Shown here: piece by piece, positions 16,893 through 24,656 of the stretch
Numbering within the stretch: the first letter of the stretch is position 1
Layout of the letters: each line of letters starts with the position of its first letter
DNA from: JAKVJE01 sp047722305
GTDB taxonomy: Bacteria; Actinomycetota; Actinomycetes; Actinomycetales; Microbacteriaceae
Direction: 5' to 3'
Length of the DNA: 37,043 bases
Assembly (NCBI GenBank): GCA_047722305.1
Contig: JBDNYM010000018.1
Location: 1 to 37,043, forward strand
Position numbers and translations under genes: made by a program
The notes under the pieces: generated by a model
Told to the model about the DNA's origin: nothing
Database searches by the model: none
Seen by the model: the letters and a program-made list of their open reading frames with translations, nothing else

Positions 16893-17663
16893 TCAACCGA
16901 CATTGACATGTGCCTGGTAGCGGGCGATGCCGGCGAATCGCTTCGCGTCCAGGCTCGCGGAGCCCACCAGCACGCCGTCGACGTCGGGGCTGCGCATGAT
17001 CGGGGCGACGGTGCCGACATCCACCGATCCGCCATACAGCACGCGGGCGGCGTCGCCGCGCTCCCCCAGCGCCTGTCGCACCACGGTGGCGGCAGCCTGC
17101 GCCTGAGCGGGGGTCGCCGGCTCGCCGGCGCCGATGGCCCAGACGGGCTCGTACGCGATCACGATCTCGGCCTCGGCGGGCAGGCCGCTCGCCGCCGCCT
17201 GCACCTGGGCGGTGAGCACGGCCGCGGTGGCGTCCTCGGCCCGCTGCTCGGCGCTCTCACCGACGCAGATGACCGGCACCAGACCGTGGCGGACGGCCGC
17301 CGCCGCCTTGGCCGCCACCACAGCATCGGTCTCGCCGTGGTCGCGCCGGCGCTCGGAATGCCCGACGATCACATAGCGGCACTCGAGCCGCCGCAGGAAG
17401 GCTCCGGAGATCTCGCCGGTGTGGGCGCCGTCGTCGTAGACGGACAGATCCTGGGCCCCGAGCCCGATCTGCAGCTTGTCGGCCGTGATCAGCGTCTGCA
17501 CCGACCGCAGATCGGTGAACGGGGGGAAGACCGCCACCTCGACCTCGTCGAAGCGGTGGTGGGCGTCCGAGAGGGTCCAGGCGAGCTTCTGGACGAGGGC
17601 GATGGCCTGCAGATGGTCCAGGTTGAGCTTCCAGTTGCCGGCGATGAGCGGGGTGCGGTTCAT
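16893..17663 (-). CDS. tpiA: Triosephosphate isomerase
   Basis: A 256-residue TIM-barrel enzyme that interconverts dihydroxyacetone phosphate and glyceraldehyde-3-phosphate. All catalytic residues are visible: Asn10 and Lys12 in GNWKLN, His102 in GHSERR, Glu172 in YEPVWAIG, with the mobile loop 6 (AIGAGEPATP) and the GGSV phosphate loop. The ATG overlaps the pgk stop (ATGA). It is part of the gap-pgk-tpiA-secG run. Confidence 0.97.
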   Translation of the reverse strand: MNRTPLIAGNWKLNLDHLQAIALVQKLAWTLSDAHHRFDEVEVAVFPPFTDLRSVQTLITADKLQIGLGAQDLSVYDDGAHTGEISGAFLRRLECRYVIVGHSERRRDHGETDAVVAAKAAAAVRHGLVPVICVGESAEQRAEDATAAVLTAQVQAAASGLPAEAEIVIAYEPVWAIGAGEPATPAQAQAAATVVRQALGERGDAARVLYGGSVDVGTVAPIMRSPDVDGVLVGSASLDAKRFAGIARYQAHVNVG

Positions 17664-18877
17664 GCGGACCAGCCTAGGACGGTCAGCCCGGGCAAGGGCC
17701 TGCCCTCCAGCAGCTCGAGCGAGGCCCCGCCCCCGGTGGAGATATGCGAGAAGTCGTCGTCGCTGAACCCGAGTGCCCGCACCGCAGCCGCCGAGTCGCC
17801 GCCGCCGATGACGGTGTAGCCGGGGCAGCCGTGCAGCGCCGTGGCAACAGCACGGGTGCCGCCGACGAACGCGGGCCGTTCGAAGACGCCCATGGGGCCG
17901 TTCCAGAACACCGTCCCGGAGCCGGCGATGAGCTGCGCGAACAGCGCCTCCGTCCGCGGACCGATGTCGAGGCCCATGGCGGCGGCGTCCAGGTCCGTCG
18001 ACTCGATGCCGTCGGCGGCGACCACCTGCGATTCTTGCGCGTCGAGGCCGGCGGCGACCCGCACATCCACGGGCAGGGCCACCTGCACCCCGTTGGCGCT
18101 GGCGTCGCGCAGGATGGCGAGGCAGTCGTCGAACCGCTCCGTCTCGCACAGGCTGGCGCCGACCGGGTTGTCCAGGGCAGCGAGGAACGTGTAGGCCATG
18201 CCGCCGCCGATCAGCAGGCGGTCGATGCGCGGCAGCAGGTTCTCGATGACGCCGAGCTTGTCGGAGACTTTCGCCCCGCCCAGCACCACCGTGTAGGGCG
18301 TCGCGGGCGACTGCAGCAGCTTGGCGCTGGCGTCGAGCTCGGCCATGATGAGCCGGCCGGCCGCGGAGGGGCGCAACTGCTCCACCTCGACGGTGCTGGC
18401 CTGGGCGCGGTGCACGACCCCGAAGCCGTCCGACACCACCGCGTCGGCGAGCGCGGCGAGCCGGGAGGCGAGGCGGGTGCGCTCATCGGCGTCCGTGCTG
18501 GTCTCCTCTGGGTGGAACCGCAGGTTCTCCAGCAGGAGCACGTCTCCGGCCCGGGCCGTGGCCACCGGGGCGGCGGCGTCGTCGAGCTCCAGCAGCGGCA
18601 CCTCGACGCCGAGCAGCTCCCCCAGACGCGTGGCGACCGGGGCAAGGCTCAGCTCGGGGACGATCCTCCCGCCCGGGCGCCCGAGGTGGGAGCAGGCGAT
18701 GATGATCGCTCCGCGGCGGCGCAGCTCTTGGAGGGTGGGCAGCGCCGAGCGGATACGGCGGTCGTCGGCGATGGTGCCGTCGTGCAGCGGCACGTTGAAG
18801 TCGCAGCGGACGAGCACCCGGTCGCCCGGGTGCAGGGGCAGCGTGTCGATGGTGCGCAGGGTCATCGGGGCGTTCAC
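17660..18877 (-). CDS. pgk: Phosphoglycerate kinase
   Basis: A 405-residue two-domain kinase that makes ATP from 1,3-bisphosphoglycerate. Signatures: VRCDFNVP near the N terminus, SHLGRPGG (substrate phosphate binding), GGAKVSDK, WNGPMGVFE and IGGGDSAAAV (nucleotide site). I chose the GTG at 18877, which overlaps the gap stop as GTGA; the ATG at 18865 (MTLRTIDTL) is a good alternative. Neither has a clear Shine-Dalgarno, which favours coupled re-initiation. The stop overlaps tpiA. Confidence 0.95.
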   Translation of the reverse strand: MNAPMTLRTIDTLPLHPGDRVLVRCDFNVPLHDGTIADDRRIRSALPTLQELRRRGAIIIACSHLGRPGGRIVPELSLAPVATRLGELLGVEVPLLELDDAAAPVATARAGDVLLLENLRFHPEETSTDADERTRLASRLAALADAVVSDGFGVVHRAQASTVEVEQLRPSAAGRLIMAELDASAKLLQSPATPYTVVLGGAKVSDKLGVIENLLPRIDRLLIGGGMAYTFLAALDNPVGASLCETERFDDCLAILRDASANGVQVALPVDVRVAAGLDAQESQVVAADGIESTDLDAAAMGLDIGPRTEALFAQLIAGSGTVFWNGPMGVFERPAFVGGTRAVATALHGCPGYTVIGGGDSAAAVRALGFSDDDFSHISTGGGASLELLEGRPLPGLTVLGWSA

Positions 18878-19884
18878 AGCTGCGACGCGACCAGCTGCGT
18901 CAGGTCGATCAGTCGGTTCGTGTAGCCCCATTCGTTGTCGTACCAGCCCACGAGCTTCACGGTGGTACCGACCACCCGGGTCAGCGGGGCGTCGAAGATG
19001 CACGAGGCCGGGTTGCCGACGATGTCGTGCGAGACGATCGGGTCCTCGTTGTAGGCGAGGTAGCCGGCCAGGGGGCCCTCGGCGGCGGCCGCGCGGTACA
19101 CGTCGAGGATCTCCGCGACGGTGACTGGGCGCGACGCCTCGACGGTGACATCGGTGAGCGAACCGTCGGGCACCGGCACGCGAACGGCCAGGCCGTCCAT
19201 CTTGCCGGCCAGCTCGGGGATGACCAGACCGATGGCCTTGGTCGCGCCAGTGCTGGTGGGCACGACGTTCACCGCCGCCGCCCGGGCGCGGCGGAGGTCC
19301 TTGTGACGGGCGTCCTGCAGCTTCTGGTCGGCGGTGTAGGCATGGATGGTGGTCATCAGCCCGCGCTCGATGCCGAAGTGGTCGAGGAAGGGCTTCACCA
19401 GCGGCGCCAGGCAGTTGGTGGTGCAGGAGGCGTTCGAGATCACGTCGTCGGTGGCCGGATCGTACCGGTCCGAGTTGACGCCCATGACGAACGTGCCGTC
19501 TTCATGCTTGGCCGGCGCTGAGATGACGACCTTCTTCACGCCCTCGCCCAGGTGCCGGCGGGCCAGATCGGCGTCGTTGAAGTGCCCGGTCGATTCGACC
19601 ACGATATCGACGCCGGCCTTGTCCCACTCGATCTCGGCGGGGTCGCGGCTCGACATCGCCATGAGCCGGTGCCCGTCGATCAGGATGTCGCCGCCGTCGA
19701 CGCTGATGTCCCGGCGCCACGGGCCCTGGATGGAGTCGTACTTGAGCAGGTTCGCGCAGGTCGCGGTGTCGGAGATGTCGTTGGCGGCGACGATCTCGAA
19801 GTCGAGGTCGTCGCGATCGATGGCGGCGCGGACGAAGGTGCGCCCGATCCGCCCGAAGCCGTTGATGCCCACCCGGATGGTCAT
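18874..19884 (-). CDS. gap: Glyceraldehyde-3-phosphate dehydrogenase (NAD type)
   Basis: A 336-residue phosphorylating GAPDH. The Rossmann motif NGFGRIGR lies at 8-15; Asp in AANDISD fits NAD rather than NADP preference. Catalytic Cys154 is in SNASCTTNC and His181 in TTIHAYTADQ. The C-terminal WYDNEWGYTNRL block is complete. A strong ribosome binding site (GAGGGAGAG, six bases before the ATG) contrasts with weak sites in the downstream genes, suggesting gap is the main translation entry of the glycolytic run. A hairpin terminator of sodA lies upstream, so gap must have its own promoter in 19885-20012; a TAGGCT box near 19974 is a weak candidate. Confidence 0.97.
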   Translation of the reverse strand: MTIRVGINGFGRIGRTFVRAAIDRDDLDFEIVAANDISDTATCANLLKYDSIQGPWRRDISVDGGDILIDGHRLMAMSSRDPAEIEWDKAGVDIVVESTGHFNDADLARRHLGEGVKKVVISAPAKHEDGTFVMGVNSDRYDPATDDVISNASCTTNCLAPLVKPFLDHFGIERGLMTTIHAYTADQKLQDARHKDLRRARAAAVNVVPTSTGATKAIGLVIPELAGKMDGLAVRVPVPDGSLTDVTVEASRPVTVAEILDVYRAAAAEGPLAGYLAYNEDPIVSHDIVGNPASCIFDAPLTRVVGTTVKLVGWYDNEWGYTNRLIDLTQLVASQL

Positions 19885-20012
19885 GAAAATCTCTCCCTCA
19901 AGCCGGTGCGACGATGCACCGGGCACTCGGGCGCGTGCCGCAGGCCGCGCCGGAAACTGGTGTTTGCGACCCCAGCCTAGTCGGGAGGCCTGCATCCCTG
20001 GCTGAAGACGCG

Positions 20013-20048
20013 AAAGGGCCGCGCCCCGGATCCCGGGGTGCGGCCCTG
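20013..20048 (-). terminator. Intrinsic terminator after sodA
   Basis: Read on the minus strand, GGGCCGCACCCCG and CGGGGCGCGGCCC form a stem of about 13 pairs with a small loop and a single mismatch, followed by TTTCG. It begins about 16 bases after the sodA stop. The stem is strong, although the T-run is only three long. Confidence 0.75.
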
Positions 20049-20063
20049 TGCCTGGTGCGGCGG

Positions 20064-20687
20064 CTACTTGCCGAGCAGCAGCCCGGCCGTCTTGGCCCGG
20101 GCGTCCTCGAAGCGGCCGGCGACATCGGCCCAGTTGACGACGTTCCAGTACGCCTTCACGTAGTCGGCCTTGACGTTCTGGTAGTCGAGGTAGAAGGCGT
20201 GCTCCCACATGTCGATGAGCAGCAGCGGGACGGTGGCGGCGGCCAGGTTGCCCTGATGGTCGTACAGCTGCTCGACGATGAGCTTCTGGCCGAGCGAGTC
20301 CCAGGCCAGGATGGCCCAGCCGGAGCCCTGGATGCCGAGGGCGGCGGCGGTGAACTGCGCCTGGAACTTCTCGAAGGAGCCGAAGAATTCGTCGATGGCG
20401 CTGGCGAGCTCGCCCTCGGGGCGCCCGGAGTCGGGTCCGAGGTTCTTCCAGAAGATCGTGTGGTTGACATGCCCGGCGAGGTTGAAGGCCAGGTCCTTCT
20501 GCAGCTGGTTGATGGAGCCGAAGTCGCCGGCGTCGCGGGCGGCGGCCAGCTTCTCGAGCGCCGTGTTGGCGCCCTTGACGTAGGTGGCGTGGTGCTTGTC
20601 GTGGTGCAGCTCCATGATGGTGCCGCTGATGTAGGGCTCAAGGGCCGAGTAGTCGTAGGTCAGCTCTGGAAGCGTGTAATCCGCCAT
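20064..20687 (-). CDS. sodA: Superoxide dismutase, Fe/Mn family
   Basis: A 207-residue Fe/Mn superoxide dismutase. Metal ligands: His29 (ELHHDKHH), His76 (GHVNH), Asp159 and His163 (DMWEHAFYL). The outer-sphere position is His144 in YDHQGN, as in the M. tuberculosis Fe enzyme and the cambialistic Propionibacterium enzyme; most Mn enzymes have Gln here. Metal choice therefore cannot be called. No signal peptide is visible. It is flanked by whiA and gap, with a promoter-like pair upstream and a strong terminator downstream, so it is probably a single-gene unit inside the conserved whiA-gap interval. AGGAGG precedes the ATG at a rather long spacing of about 11 bases. Confidence 0.95.
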   Translation of the reverse strand: MADYTLPELTYDYSALEPYISGTIMELHHDKHHATYVKGANTALEKLAAARDAGDFGSINQLQKDLAFNLAGHVNHTIFWKNLGPDSGRPEGELASAIDEFFGSFEKFQAQFTAAALGIQGSGWAILAWDSLGQKLIVEQLYDHQGNLAAATVPLLLIDMWEHAFYLDYQNVKADYVKAYWNVVNWADVAGRFEDARAKTAGLLLGK

Positions 20688-20735
20688 GGGTGTGACGTCC
20701 CTCCTGTGTTGTGCAGAGCGTCTGTCTGCAACCCC

Positions 20736-20765
20736 ACTCTATCCATCAGGGAATGTGATGAACAA
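20736..20765 (-). promoter_or_regulatory. Candidate sodA promoter
   Basis: On the minus strand, TTGTTC (20765-20760) and TAGAGT (20741-20736) are separated by 18 bases and lie about 50 bases before the sodA ATG. The surrounding 20750-20800 is distinctly AT-richer than the rest of the window, which supports a regulatory region. Confidence 0.45.
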
Positions 20766-20867
20766 GTAAGGAATGAGAACATTTGCTGATAAAACGCTGA
20801 TTGCCCGCGGGGGCGCGCAGCGCCGCTGATCGCCGTCGACCGGTCGCGTCCTGGTCCCGGAATCGCG

Positions 20868-21836
20868 CTAGCGGTCCGCGTCCAGGTCGTTCGGGACGCT
20901 CGCGAGCGTGTCCGGCACCCCGAGCTCTTCGGCCCGTTTGTCGGCCATGGCCAGCAGCCGCCGGATGCGTCCGGCCACCGCATCCTTGGTCAGCGCCGGA
21001 TCCGCCAGCCTCCCCAGCTCGTCGAGGCTGGCCCCGGGATGGGACAGCCGGAGTTCTCCGGCGTAGCGCAGGTGATCGGGCACCTCGTCGCCCAGCAGTT
21101 CCAGCGCGCGCCGCACCCGCGCCCCCGCCGCCGCCGCGGCCTGGGCCGAGCGGCGCAGATTCGCGTCGTCGAAGTTCACCAGCCGGGTGCTGCTGGGACG
21201 CACCTCCTGACGGTGGCGCTGCTCCTCCCAGATCTCCAGGGTGTCGGCGGCGCCTACCGCGCGCAGCAGGGACGTGATCTCCTCCTCGTCGCGGGTCGTC
21301 ACCCGAAACTGCCCGCGCACCTCCTTGGCCTTCATGGCCACGCCCAGGCGCCGGGCGCTGCCGACCAGGGCCATGGAGATCTCCGAGTTCGGGCAGGCCA
21401 CGTCCAGGGCGCAAGCGTGGCCCGGGTCGCCGAGCGATCCCTTCGCCAGCAGCGCACCGCGCCAGATCGCCTGCGAGATCTCGCGGGAGCCGTTCACCAG
21501 CGCCGGCACGAGCCCGCGCAGCGGCCGGTTGCGCATGTCGATCAGCCCGGTCTGCCGGGCGAGCACCTCGCCGCCCTCCGGCACTCGCACCACGTTGCTG
21601 GTGCCGCCGCCCAGGTGCACCAACTCGCTGGGGGCGCCGTACAGCTCCCGCAGGGCCAGGCGCACGCGGTCCACCAGCGCCGGGCTGTCCAGCTCGATCT
21701 CGACCACCAGATGGGTGGAGATGCGGTGCAGGCCCCCGCTCAGGCGCAGGATGGTGGCCAGCTCGGCCGCCCGGGCCCGCCCACGGGGGTAGGCGCATCC
21801 CATCAGCTCGTGTTTCAGCTGCTCGGTCAGCGCCAT
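20868..21836 (-). CDS. whiA: DNA-binding regulator WhiA
   Basis: A 322-residue WhiA-family protein: an N-terminal LAGLIDADG-like fold (TILRLSGGLHRI; WRGALLAKGSLGDP) without nuclease residues, and a C-terminal helix-turn-helix (LRLSHPGASLDELGRLADP...AGRIRRLL). In Streptomyces it controls sporulation septation together with WhiB; in non-sporulating bacteria it affects cell division and envelope functions. I chose the ATG at 21836 because GGGAGGGA is about seven bases upstream; a GTG at 21842 that overlaps the rapZ stop is too close to that site. It follows rapZ directly; yvcK, which normally lies between them, is missing. Confidence 0.95.
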   Translation of the reverse strand: MALTEQLKHELMGCAYPRGRARAAELATILRLSGGLHRISTHLVVEIELDSPALVDRVRLALRELYGAPSELVHLGGGTSNVVRVPEGGEVLARQTGLIDMRNRPLRGLVPALVNGSREISQAIWRGALLAKGSLGDPGHACALDVACPNSEISMALVGSARRLGVAMKAKEVRGQFRVTTRDEEEITSLLRAVGAADTLEIWEEQRHRQEVRPSSTRLVNFDDANLRRSAQAAAAAGARVRRALELLGDEVPDHLRYAGELRLSHPGASLDELGRLADPALTKDAVAGRIRRLLAMADKRAEELGVPDTLASVPNDLDADR

Positions 21837-21838
21837 GC

Positions 21839-22714
21839 TCACTCCCTCCCCAGGTCGCGGTTCACGATGTCGACGGTCACGTTGGGAAGCTTGCGCATCC
21901 GGGCGGCGAATGCGGCCAGCATCGCCACCGAGCGGTGCTTCCCCCCGGTGCAGCCGAACGCGATCATGGCGTCGTGCTTGTTCTCGCGGCGGTAGCCGTC
22001 GATCACGATGGTTGCCATCGCGGTGTAGTGGTCGAGGAAGTCGTCCACCCCGGGCTGGGCGAGCACGTAGTCGCGCACGTTCGCGTCCAGGCCGGTGGAG
22101 TTGCGCAGCTCCGGCACCCAGAACGGGTTGGGCAGGAAGCGGATGTCGGCCACCATATCGGCGTCGAGCGGGATGCCGTATTTGAAGCCGAAGCTCGTCA
22201 GCGTGAGGTGCACCCGATCGGCGGCGGCCTCATCGAAGATCTCGAAGACGCGCGTGCGCAGCCGGTGGGTGTTCAGCGCGGACGTGTCGATGATGACGTC
22301 GGCCCGGTCGCGCAGTCCGGTGAGGATCTCGCGTTCGCGGTGGATGCCGTCGAGCAGGGTGCCGCGGCCCTGCAGCGGATGCGGGCGGCGCACCTGCTCG
22401 AAACGGCGGACCAGCACGGCGTCGTCGGCCTCCAGAAACAACACCCGGGCGCGCATGCTCAGCCCTTCGAGCAGGTCCAGCTGGGCGTTGAGGTCCCCGA
22501 ACAGCTGCCCGGCCCGGATGTCGATGACGACGGCCAGGCGGCGCACGTCATGCTCGGGCGACACCACCAGCTGTGCCAGCGGCAGCAGCATCTTGGTGGG
22601 CAGGTTGTCGACGACGTACCAGCCGAGGTCTTCGAGGGCCTTGGCCACCGTCGACCGTCCCGCCCCGGAGAGTCCGGTGATGACGGTCAGTTCGTTCACC
22701 GTCTCAGACGGCAT
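21839..22714 (-). CDS. rapZ: RapZ-family nucleotide-binding protein (YvcJ)
   Basis: A 291-residue protein with an N-terminal P-loop kinase-like domain (Walker A GLSGAGRS at 14-21, VIDIRAG) and the conserved C-terminal RapZ domain ending in GCTGGKHRSV. In E. coli RapZ steers decay of the GlmZ small RNA and so controls glucosamine-6-phosphate synthesis; in Gram-positives the equivalent YvcJ is a nucleotide-binding protein of less clear role. The ATG at 22714 has AGGGG upstream; a longer GTG form from 22765 adds a basic stretch of 17 residues without support. It lies 64 bases after uvrC. Confidence 0.93.
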   Translation of the reverse strand: MPSETVNELTVITGLSGAGRSTVAKALEDLGWYVVDNLPTKMLLPLAQLVVSPEHDVRRLAVVIDIRAGQLFGDLNAQLDLLEGLSMRARVLFLEADDAVLVRRFEQVRRPHPLQGRGTLLDGIHREREILTGLRDRADVIIDTSALNTHRLRTRVFEIFDEAAADRVHLTLTSFGFKYGIPLDADMVADIRFLPNPFWVPELRNSTGLDANVRDYVLAQPGVDDFLDHYTAMATIVIDGYRRENKHDAMIAFGCTGGKHRSVAMLAAFAARMRKLPNVTVDIVNRDLGRE

Positions 22715-22778
22715 GGCCACCCCTCGTGCTCGTGTCCTCGGTGTTCTGTTCGCTGCGCGGTCCACATCCTCGACCAGT

Positions 22779-24656
22779 CTAGGTATTCCGACGCGCCCAT
22801 GCGCTGATGGCCTCCGCCAGCCCGATGCCGATGCCGGGCACCGCGGCCAGCTCGTCGCGGTCGGCGGCGGCGATGCGCGGGATGGAGCCGAACTGCTGCA
22901 GCAGCCGGTCGGCCAGGGCGGCGCCCACCCCCGGGACCTCGGTGAGGGCGGTGGCGAGTTTCTTGGTGCGGCTGTTGCGCTGGTAGGTGATCGCGAACCG
23001 GTGCGCCTCGTCGCGGATGCGCTGCACCAGGAACATCGCCTCGCTGGTGCGCGGCAGGATGACCGGGTAGTCCTCCCCCGGCAGCCACAGCTCCTCCAGC
23101 CGCTTGGCGATACCGCAGACCGGGATGTCCACGCCGAGCGCGCGCAGGGTCTCGGCGGCTGCGCTCACCTGCGGCGGACCGCCGTCGATGATGAGCAGTC
23201 CGGGGCGGTAGGCGAACGATTCCTGTTCGCGTTCGTGGATGTCGAGGCTCTCGGCCTGCTGCAGGCGGTGCAGCCGGCGCTCCAGCACCTGGCGGATGGA
23301 CGCGGTGTCGTCGGCGGTGCCGTGCACCTGGAATTTGCGGTAGTCGGCCTTCTTGGCCACGCCATCCTCGAACACCACCATCGACCCGACCACCTGGGTG
23401 CCGCCCAGGTGGGAGATGTCGTAGCACTCCATGCGCAGCGGGGCGTCGGGCAGCCCGAGTGCCTGCTGCAGCTCGCGCAGGGCGTCCATCCGCGTCACGT
23501 AGTCGGCGGAGCGCTTGTTCTTGTACACCCGCAGCGCCTCGGCGGCGTTGGTGGTGGCGGTGCGCATCAGCGTCGCCTTCTCCCCTCGCTGCGGGACGCG
23601 AATGCGGCAGGCCCGGCCGCGGCGCTCGGCGAGCAGCTGTTCCAGGGCCTCGGCGTCGGCGGGGTCGGCCGCGACCAGCACTTCGGGCGGGATGGGGTCG
23701 TCCGTGGCGCTGCGGGGCGCCTCGTCCAGGTAGACGTGGTGGACGGCCTGCTGCAGCAGCTCGGCGGAGTCGACCTCGATCTCCTTGTCGACCACCCACG
23801 ACCGCACGCCGCGGATGCGGCCGCCGCGCACGCGGAACAGCGAGCAGGCGGCGTTGAGCTCGTCCTCGGCGAGGCCGAGCAGGTCGAGGTCGTCGGTGTC
23901 GCCCAGCACCACCGCCGAGCTCGACAGCACGGTCTCCAGCGCCTTGATCCGGTCGCGCAGCCGGGCGGCGGTCTCGTAGTCCTGGCGCGAGCTGGCCGCG
24001 GTCATCTGCGCGGTGAGGCCCCGCACGTAGCCCTGGTCGTGACCGGCCATGAAGTCGCACAGCTCCAGTGCCCGCTGCCGATGCTCCTCCGGGGAGACCC
24101 GCCCCACGCAGGGCGCGGAGCAGCGTCCGATGTCGCCCAGCAGACAGGGCTTGCCGGTGCGCTGGGCGCGGGCGAGCACACCCGGCTTGCACGAGCGCAC
24201 CTGGAACACCTTCAGCAGCGAGTCGATGGTGGAGCGCAGCTCGTACACCTTCACGTAGGGGCCGAAGTAGCGGTCGCCGTGCTGGTGGCGCCCGCGGGTG
24301 ATCATGACCCGGGGCAGCTTCTCGCTGAGCGTGACGGCGAGGTACGGGTACGACTTGTCGTCTTTGAATACCACATTGAAGGGCGGGTCGTATTCCTTGA
24401 TCCAGGTGTACTCGAGCTGCAGCGCTTCGATCTCGGAGTTGACGATCGTCCAGTGCACCCCGGACGCCTCCAGCACCATCCGCCGCTTGCGCTCCTCGAT
24501 GGCGCGCAGCGGACCGAAATAGTTGGTCAGCCGCTGGCGCAGGTTCTTCGCCTTGCCCACGTACAGCACGCGGCCGTGGGCGTCGACGAAGCGGTAGACC
24601 CCTGGATCGGTGGGGATCTCGGAGGTCGGCGGGCGCCAGGAGATCTCCTGCGCCAT
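22779..24656 (-). CDS. uvrC: UvrABC excinuclease subunit C
   Basis: A 625-residue nuclease that makes both incisions beside a DNA lesion in nucleotide excision repair. Order of domains: an N-terminal GIY-YIG nuclease (GVYRFVDAHGRVLYVGKAKNLR in two adjoining motifs, about residues 19-40), a Cys-rich region (CKPG...CLLGDIGRCSAPC), a UVR UvrB-binding motif (about 200-235), an RNase H-like endonuclease domain with MECYDISH and IDGG, and a C-terminal double helix-hairpin-helix (VPGVG and VPGIG). It is complete. The ATG overlaps the uvrA stop by one base (TGATG), so UvrA and UvrC are coupled. Confidence 0.97.
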   Translation of the reverse strand: MAQEISWRPPTSEIPTDPGVYRFVDAHGRVLYVGKAKNLRQRLTNYFGPLRAIEERKRRMVLEASGVHWTIVNSEIEALQLEYTWIKEYDPPFNVVFKDDKSYPYLAVTLSEKLPRVMITRGRHQHGDRYFGPYVKVYELRSTIDSLLKVFQVRSCKPGVLARAQRTGKPCLLGDIGRCSAPCVGRVSPEEHRQRALELCDFMAGHDQGYVRGLTAQMTAASSRQDYETAARLRDRIKALETVLSSSAVVLGDTDDLDLLGLAEDELNAACSLFRVRGGRIRGVRSWVVDKEIEVDSAELLQQAVHHVYLDEAPRSATDDPIPPEVLVAADPADAEALEQLLAERRGRACRIRVPQRGEKATLMRTATTNAAEALRVYKNKRSADYVTRMDALRELQQALGLPDAPLRMECYDISHLGGTQVVGSMVVFEDGVAKKADYRKFQVHGTADDTASIRQVLERRLHRLQQAESLDIHEREQESFAYRPGLLIIDGGPPQVSAAAETLRALGVDIPVCGIAKRLEELWLPGEDYPVILPRTSEAMFLVQRIRDEAHRFAITYQRNSRTKKLATALTEVPGVGAALADRLLQQFGSIPRIAAADRDELAAVPGIGIGLAEAISAWARRNT

